A stretch of DNA of 64,000 nucleotides from Zafaria cholistanensis (lineage in GTDB: Bacteria > Actinomycetota > Actinomycetes > Actinomycetales > Micrococcaceae): the NCBI RefSeq assembly GCF_008580665.1, contig NZ_BKDJ01000005.1, positions 139,589-203,588 of the forward strand, given 5' to 3'. The position numbers and the translations under genes are program-made. The notes beneath the pieces were generated by a model, which worked only from the letters and a program-made list of their open reading frames with translations, was not told where the DNA came from and searched no databases. Of the stretch, positions 59,443-64,000 are shown piece after piece. Positions within the stretch are counted from its first letter, which is position 1. Every line of letters begins with the position of its first letter.

Positions 59443-62400
59443 CACAGCCCCAGACAACGCGCCGCGACGAAGCGCTGCTGGACCTGCTCTCCGGCTGGCT
59501 GCGCCGGCAGCGCTGGTTCCCCGCGGCGGCGCAGGCCGGCTTCAGCCTGCGCCGGGTCGGTACCGTCCCGCTGGATTCCCCCGGTCCCGGCATCGGCCTG
59601 GAGTCCGTACTGCTGGCGGTGGACACCGGTTCCACGGACGCCCCCGCCGTCGTGCACGTTCCGCTCTCCTTCCGCCGGGAGCCCCTGCCCGCCCCCGGGG
59701 AAGCGGGGCCGGCGGAGGCCGGGCTGATCGGCGTGCTCCCCTCCGGCGGGGAGAACGGCGAGGGCCCGTGGCACGTCTACGACGGTACCCACGACCCTGC
59801 CTTCGTGGCCGCCTGGCTGGAGCTGATGCGCAGCGGGACCGACGGGGACGGTTACAGCGGAACCGCGCTGGCCGGGTTTTCCGACCGGGCCCCCTATGAT
59901 CCCTCCCTGTCCGCCAGCGTCCTGGGGGGCGAACAGTCCAACACCTCCGTGGTGGTCGAACGGGCCGATGGGGACCTCATCGCGAAGTTCTTCCGCGTGC
60001 CTGTCTCCGGCAGCAACCCGGATGTTGAACTGGGCGTGCTCCTCACCGACGCCGGCTCCCACGAGGTGCCCCTGACTTATGGCGTGGTCAGTGCCCGCTG
60101 GGACGAACCCTCCGGGCCCGTGGCCGGCGCCCTGGGAGTGCTGCGCGAGTTCATCACCGGCAGCGAGGATGCCTGGCGCAGCGCCAGTGCGGCGGCCCTG
60201 GAGGGGCGCGACTTCACCGCCGAGGCCGAGGCGATCGGGCGGGCCACCGCGCGCCTGCATGCCGCGCTGCGCGATGCGGCCGGAGCCGGCGAAGCGGGCC
60301 CGGAGGAGGTCGCCGCCTACGTGGCGGCCCTGCGCGACCGGCTCGAACGCGGCTGGCGGGCCGCCGCGGAGGCCGTCCGCGAGGCCGCCTCCGGGGATTC
60401 CGCCCCTGAAAACGCCTCCCGCGAACACGCTGGGGGAGCTGACGTCGAGGCGGCGTTCCAGTCCGTGCTCGCCTCGCTGGAGCGGATCTCCGCGCTTCCG
60501 GTGCTCCAGCGCATCCACGGCGACTACCACTTGGGGCAGGTGCTGCACGCGGAACCGCGCGGCTGGGTGGTGCTCGACTTCGAGGGCGAGCCGCTGCGCT
60601 CGGCCGCCGAACGTACCGCCACCGACGTGGCGCTGCGCGACGTGGTCGGCATGCTGCGCTCCTTCGACTACGCCGGGGCCGTCGCGGCCCGGCCGGAATC
60701 CGGCCGGGGGGCCTCCCCGGCCGCCGCCCACGCATGGGCCAAGATGGGAGGCGAGGCATTCCTGTCCGGCTACGCGGCCGAATCCGGGGAGGCGGTGGAC
60801 ACCGGTTCCCCGCTCTTCCTGGCCCTGTGGCTGGACAAGGCGCTCTACGAAGTGGCGTACGAGCTGCAAAACCGGCCCTCCTGGGTGGGGCTTCCCGCGT
60901 CCGCCGTCCACGAGGTCCTGGCCGGACTCGCCCCCACCCCGCCCCACCCCGCACGCACCGATGTCGAGAAGGAACCACCCGTGAGCCAGCCAGCCCCCCA
61001 CGCCCCGCTTCCCGTGGCGCCCGAGGCGCTTGACGCCGTCGCGCACGGCCGCCACCACGCCCCGCACGCAGTGCTCGGCGCGCACCTGGACGACGCCGGA
61101 TTCGTCACCATCCGCACGCTGCGCCGCTTCGCGCTCGGCGTGGAGGTCGTCACCCCCACGACCCGGGTGCCGATGTCCCATGAGTACGAGGGCATTTGGG
61201 TTGCCGTGCTGCCGGCCGAAACGGAGGGGCATGTGCCCGACTACCGGCTGGAGGTCTCCTACCACGGAGGCGACCCCGTCCGGGTCGATGACCCCTACCG
61301 GTACCTGCCCACCCTCGGCGAGGTCGACCTGCACCTGATCGGCGAGGGACGGCACGAGAAGCTCTGGGAGGTGCTGGGATCGCATGTGTTCCGCTACCAC
61401 TCCGTGCTCGGTGACAGCAGCGGCGTCGGGTTCGCCGTCTGGGCACCCCACGCGCAGGCGGTACGGGTCAAGGGCGACTTCAACGGCTGGGACGGCACCG
61501 GGCATGCGATGCGTTCGCTGGGCCGGTCCGGGGTCTGGGAGCTGTTTGTCCCCGGCGTGGAGGCCGGGGCGGTGTACAAGTACCAGATCCTGGGACGCGA
61601 CGGGCACTGGCGGGAGAAGGCGGATCCGATGGCCCAGCACACCGAGGTCCCCCCGCGGACCGGGTCCGTCGTCGTCGAGTCCTCTTACGGGTTCCGCGAT
61701 GCACAGTGGATGCAGGAGCGCGCCTCGCGCGATCCGCACACCGGGCCGCTGAGCATCTACGAGGTGCACCTGGGATCCTGGCGGCCGGGCCTGAGTTACC
61801 TGGAACTGGCCGATGAGCTGGTCAAGTACGTCTCCGAGCTGGGATTCACCCACGTGGAGTTCATGCCTGTTGCCGAGCACCCGTTCGGCGGCTCCTGGGG
61901 CTACCAGGTCACCAGCTACTACGCACCGACCTCCCGGTTCGGGCACCCCGACGACTTCCGCCACCTCGTGGACCGGCTGCACCAGGCCGGTATCGGCGTG
62001 ATCGTCGACTGGGTGCCGGCGCACTTCCCGAAGGACGACTGGGCGCTGGCCCGGTTCGACGGCGAACCGCTGTACGAGCACGCCGACGTGCGCCGCGGCG
62101 AGCACCCGGACTGGGGCACGCTCATCTTTGACTTCGGGCGCAACGAGGTGCGCAACTTCCTGGTGGCCAACGCGCTGTACTGGCTGCAGGAGTTCCACAT
62201 TGACGGGCTGCGCGTGGACGCGGTGGCCTCGATGCTGTACCTGGACTACTCGCGCGAGGACGGCCAGTGGTGGCCGAACATCCACGGCGGCCGGGAAAAC
62301 CTCGAGGCGATCTCCTTCCTGCAGGAAGCCAACGCCACCGCCTACCGCACGTCGCCGGGCATCATGATGATCGCGGAGGAATCCACGGCGTTCGACGGCG

Positions 62401-63506
62401 TCACCCGCCCCACCGCTTTTGGCGGCCTGGGCTTCGGGCTGAAGTGGAACATGGGCTGGATGCACGACTCCCTGAAGTACATACAGCAGGACCCGATCCA
62501 TCGCGTGTACCACCACGACAAGATGACCTTTTCGCTGGTGTACGCCTGGACGGAGAACTTCCTGCTGCCCATCAGCCATGACGAGGTGGTCCACGGCAAG
62601 GGGTCGCTGCTGCGCAAGATGCCCGGGGACCGGTGGCGCCAGCTGGCGAACGTGCGCGCCTACCTGGCCTACCAGTGGGCCCATCCGGGCAAGCAGCTGA
62701 TCTTCATGGGTACCGAGTTCGCCCAGGAGGGCGAATGGAACGAAGGCCACGGGCTGGAGTGGTGGCTGGCCGAAACCCCGCAGCACGACGGCGTCCGGAA
62801 ACTGGTCTCCCGGCTGAACGCGGTCTACCGCGGCCATCCTGAACTGTGGGAAAAGGACCATGAGCCCGCGGGATTCCAGTGGATCGACGGCGGCAACGCG
62901 GCAGCCAACACGTTCAGCTTCATCCGGCGCGACGCCGCCGGGAACCCGCTGGTGTGCGTTGCCAACTTCTCCGGCGAACCGCACACCGGTTTCCGGTTGG
63001 GCATGCCCCTGGCGGGGGAGTGGACCGAACTGGTGAACACTGACGACGCGGAATACGGCGGGTCCGGGGTCGGCAACGGCGGCAGCATCATGGCCGTGGA
63101 CGGCGGGGAACACGGCCAGCCGGCCCATGCCGTCCTCACCGTTCCTCCGCTGGGAATGCTGTACCTGGTGCCGGCCGGAACGGAAGCCGGGGCAGAGACC
63201 GGGGCAGGCGCCGGGGCGGAGACCGGGGCAGTGACAGGCGCGGCCGCGCATGCCGCCGCCGAGGCGGTGGCCGCCGAATTCGGCCTCGCCGAGGTGGGCG
63301 CGGAGGAAACGGGCACCGAAGAGGATGAAGAGGACGCCCCCGACGCCGGTGCCGCCGGCGAGGAGGCCGTCGAAGTGGGCGCCATGGAGGAGGGCGCTCT
63401 CGAGTTCGGCACCGCGGAGGTCAATGCCGACCCGATGGATGACGACGAATGGGATGCCGGACCGGCGGGGCCGGAAAACCCGGAGGAAACCGAAGGCCGC
63501 CGGTAG
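59439..63506 (+). CDS. mak-glgB: Fused maltokinase - 1,4-alpha-glucan branching enzyme (Mak-GlgB)
   Basis: A single 1355-residue frame that joins two pathway steps. Residues 1-505 are maltokinase (maltose + ATP to maltose-1-phosphate): an N-terminal cap (LRRQRWFPA), the [14 protein letters not shown] glycine-rich part, catalytic [13 protein letters not shown] (near 360) and VLDFEGEP (Asp near 380). Residues 515-1245 are GlgB, with CBM48, [11 protein letters not shown] (nucleophile near 927), IAEEST (Glu near 980) and [12 protein letters not shown]. The last ~108 residues are an Ala/Glu/Asp-rich tail. A strong ribosome-binding site and GTG at 60967-60983 could give free GlgB of 841 residues. 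The start overlaps the treS stop. Confidence 0.88.
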   Translation: MTQPQTTRRDEALLDLLSGWLRRQRWFPAAAQAGFSLRRVGTVPLDSPGPGIGLESVLLAVDTGSTDAPAVVHVPLSFRREPLPAPGEAGPAEAGLIGVLPSGGENGEGPWHVYDGTHDPAFVAAWLELMRSGTDGDGYSGTALAGFSDRAPYDPSLSASVLGGEQSNTSVVVERADGDLIAKFFRVPVSGSNPDVELGVLLTDAGSHEVPLTYGVVSARWDEPSGPVAGALGVLREFITGSEDAWRSASAAALEGRDFTAEAEAIGRATARLHAALRDAAGAGEAGPEEVAAYVAALRDRLERGWRAAAEAVREAASGDSAPENASREHAGGADVEAAFQSVLASLERISALPVLQRIHGDYHLGQVLHAEPRGWVVLDFEGEPLRSAAERTATDVALRDVVGMLRSFDYAGAVAARPESGRGASPAAAHAWAKMGGEAFLSGYAAESGEAVDTGSPLFLALWLDKALYEVAYELQNRPSWVGLPASAVHEVLAGLAPTPPHPARTDVEKEPPVSQPAPHAPLPVAPEALDAVAHGRHHAPHAVLGAHLDDAGFVTIRTLRRFALGVEVVTPTTRVPMSHEYEGIWVAVLPAETEGHVPDYRLEVSYHGGDPVRVDDPYRYLPTLGEVDLHLIGEGRHEKLWEVLGSHVFRYHSVLGDSSGVGFAVWAPHAQAVRVKGDFNGWDGTGHAMRSLGRSGVWELFVPGVEAGAVYKYQILGRDGHWREKADPMAQHTEVPPRTGSVVVESSYGFRDAQWMQERASRDPHTGPLSIYEVHLGSWRPGLSYLELADELVKYVSELGFTHVEFMPVAEHPFGGSWGYQVTSYYAPTSRFGHPDDFRHLVDRLHQAGIGVIVDWVPAHFPKDDWALARFDGEPLYEHADVRRGEHPDWGTLIFDFGRNEVRNFLVANALYWLQEFHIDGLRVDAVASMLYLDYSREDGQWWPNIHGGRENLEAISFLQEANATAYRTSPGIMMIAEESTAFDGVTRPTAFGGLGFGLKWNMGWMHDSLKYIQQDPIHRVYHHDKMTFSLVYAWTENFLLPISHDEVVHGKGSLLRKMPGDRWRQLANVRAYLAYQWAHPGKQLIFMGTEFAQEGEWNEGHGLEWWLAETPQHDGVRKLVSRLNAVYRGHPELWEKDHEPAGFQWIDGGNAAANTFSFIRRDAAGNPLVCVANFSGEPHTGFRLGMPLAGEWTELVNTDDAEYGGSGVGNGGSIMAVDGGEHGQPAHAVLTVPPLGMLYLVPAGTEAGAETGAGAGAETGAVTGAAAHAAAEAVAAEFGLAEVGAEETGTEEDEEDAPDAGAAGEEAVEVGAMEEGALEFGTAEVNADPMDDDEWDAGPAGPENPEETEGRR
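60967..60983 (+). promoter_or_regulatory. Internal Shine-Dalgarno and GTG start for GlgB
   Basis: AGAAGGAA lies six bases before an in-frame GTG (60981-60983) exactly where maltokinase ends and GlgB begins. No stop codon separates the two, so ribosomes could make both the fusion and a separate GlgB. The following residues ([19 protein letters not shown]) look like a normal GlgB N-terminus. Confidence 0.55.
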
Positions 63507-63663
63507 CCGACGAACCCGTCCGGGCCGCAGCGGAGGAATCGGCCGGCGCGGGGCACCTCCTGCGGGTGCCCCGCAGGGTCCTGACACAGGGTCCCGACAC
63601 AGGGTCCTGGCGCCCGCAAAAACAGGGGACCACCGGCGGTGTTAGGGGTGGGTGGTTCCCGAT

Positions 63664-63692
63664 TTGGTGTTGGGGCGTGGGGCGTGTATTGT
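63664..63692 (+). promoter_or_regulatory. rRNA promoter P1
   Basis: -35 TTGGTG (63664-63669), exactly 17 bp, then -10 TATTGT (63687-63692). The -35 sits within GATTTGGT, a word repeated at P2. Confidence 0.65.
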
Positions 63693-63782
63693 TTTATCTC
63701 GCGCCGGACGCCGGATGGGATCCCGAGAGGGGTTGCCGGAAGGGTTCGGGTGCGGCTGGACCGGAAGGTTCCGCGGGCCGAT

Positions 63783-63811
63783 TTGGTCCGGCGGGCCGGG
63801 TCTGGTAGATT
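63783..63811 (+). promoter_or_regulatory. rRNA promoter P2
   Basis: -35 TTGGTC (63783-63788), exactly 17 bp, then -10 TAGATT (63806-63811). It shares the GATTTGGT context with P1, 119 bp upstream, and lies about 70 bp before boxA. Confidence 0.65.
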
Positions 63812-63875
63812 AGGAAAGTTGCTCCGGAGTGTAGCGGATCGGTCGGTTGGCCGGTTGCGTGGTGCCGGGTGCTCC

Positions 63876-63896
63876 TGTTGTTTGAGAACTCAATAG
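63876..63896 (+). promoter_or_regulatory. rRNA leader boxA (Nus antitermination site)
   Basis: The segment reads TGTTGTTTGAGAACTC followed by AATAG. The core TTTGAGAACTCAATAG is the actinobacterial rRNA leader element bound by NusB/NusA (mycobacterial GAACTCAATAG). It marks transcription heading into a 16S rRNA gene. Confidence 0.85.
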
Positions 63897-64000
63897 TGTG
63901 CCAAGTTTGTTGACACCGATTTTTTATTGGTGAAACGCCTGTGCCTTTTTTGCCCCTGTGTGGGGTGGGGGTGCGGGTTTTTTGCCGGGATTTTTTCTTG

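Larger units (their letters stand above)
63507..64000 (+). other. Ribosomal RNA operon promoter and leader region
   Basis: No gene is seen in these last 494 bases. The region carries two promoters (63664-63692 and 63783-63811), a boxA antitermination element (63876-63896) and a hairpin (CACCGAT, T-rich loop, ATTGGTG) at about 63916-63934. The AT-rich, U-rich leader after boxA is typical of the spacer ahead of 16S rRNA. The 16S gene should start shortly after the window. Confidence 0.8.

Noticed and set aside
63181..63240. Minisatellite in the GlgB tail (GGGGCAGAGACCGG-type words)
   Set aside because: The copies are imperfect and in frame; they are better described as a low-complexity Ala/Gly/Glu protein segment.
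59346..63587. Open frame of about 1400 codons on the minus strand, antisense to maltokinase-GlgB
   Set aside because: Its amino-acid composition and lack of any motif follow from the GC-rich third codon positions of the plus-strand gene. The sense frame has all catalytic motifs.

Overview
The window is high-GC actinobacterial chromosome. The following point to an Arthrobacter-like member of the Micrococcaceae: GTP-dependent PEP carboxykinase, a proteasome activator ending in GQYL, SenX3/RegX3, CarD, the complete GlgE alpha-glucan pathway, very frequent GTG/TTG starts, and a rRNA leader with an actinobacterial boxA. The family assignment is an inference from gene content. No insertion sequence, prophage, transposase or CRISPR array is visible. 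Most of the window is core chromosome, with small accessory patches.

Layout. 1-3419: the 3' part of upp, a convergent two-component system, and a 690-bp regulatory region with a CRP-like palindrome. 3420-7463: an orphan winged-helix regulator, a SixA-type phosphatase, two identical tRNA-Arg(ACG) genes, and pckG behind a second CRP/GlxR-like palindrome. 7531-12593: a PadR regulator/hydrolase pair, an accessory IclR-reductase-cytochrome P450 module, and an Rrf2 (NsrR-like) repressor. 12676-21321: phosphomannomutase plus a small partner, a RecQ helicase with a phosphoribosyltransferase-like tail, a multicopper oxidase with a Tat-signal partner, a membrane protein with L7/L12-like repeats, and tRNA-Ser(GCT). 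21384-27757: a prolyl oligopeptidase, a large FAD protein, a histidine-rich secreted protein, a VOC protein and tRNA-Ser(TGA). 27864-35372: a quinone oxidoreductase, cstA with its YbdD partner, bpa, an aldo-keto reductase, and a zinc alcohol dehydrogenase lying between tRNA-Thr(CGT) and a tRNA 3'-end remnant. 35484-49548: housekeeping genes (holB, tmk, a transsulfuration enzyme, gpmA, phoU, senX3-regX3, carD, ispD-ispF, cysS). 49718-63506: rlmB followed by the glycogen/trehalose cluster glgX, glgP, glgE, treS and a maltokinase-GlgB fusion. 63507-64000: tandem promoters and the leader of a ribosomal RNA operon that begins beyond the window.

How the genes fit together. The carbohydrate cluster is a closed circuit. 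TreS makes maltose from trehalose, maltokinase phosphorylates it, GlgE polymerises maltose-1-phosphate, GlgB branches the polymer, and GlgP and GlgX break it down. pckG (gluconeogenesis) and cstA (carbon-starvation uptake) point to the same theme of carbon-state control. phoU and senX3-regX3 are divergent, and an 11-bp-periodic PHO-box-like array lies between them.

The strongest cross-window signal is promoter geometry. About seventeen genes have a -10-like hexamer placed exactly 6 or 7 bases before an ATG/GTG start and no Shine-Dalgarno sequence, which is the signature of leaderless transcription. The most unusual proteins are the maltokinase-GlgB fusion with an internal ribosome-binding site and acidic tail, the RecQ-phosphoribosyltransferase fusion, the multicopper oxidase without a signal peptide beside a Tat-exported partner, and the L7/L12-repeat membrane protein.
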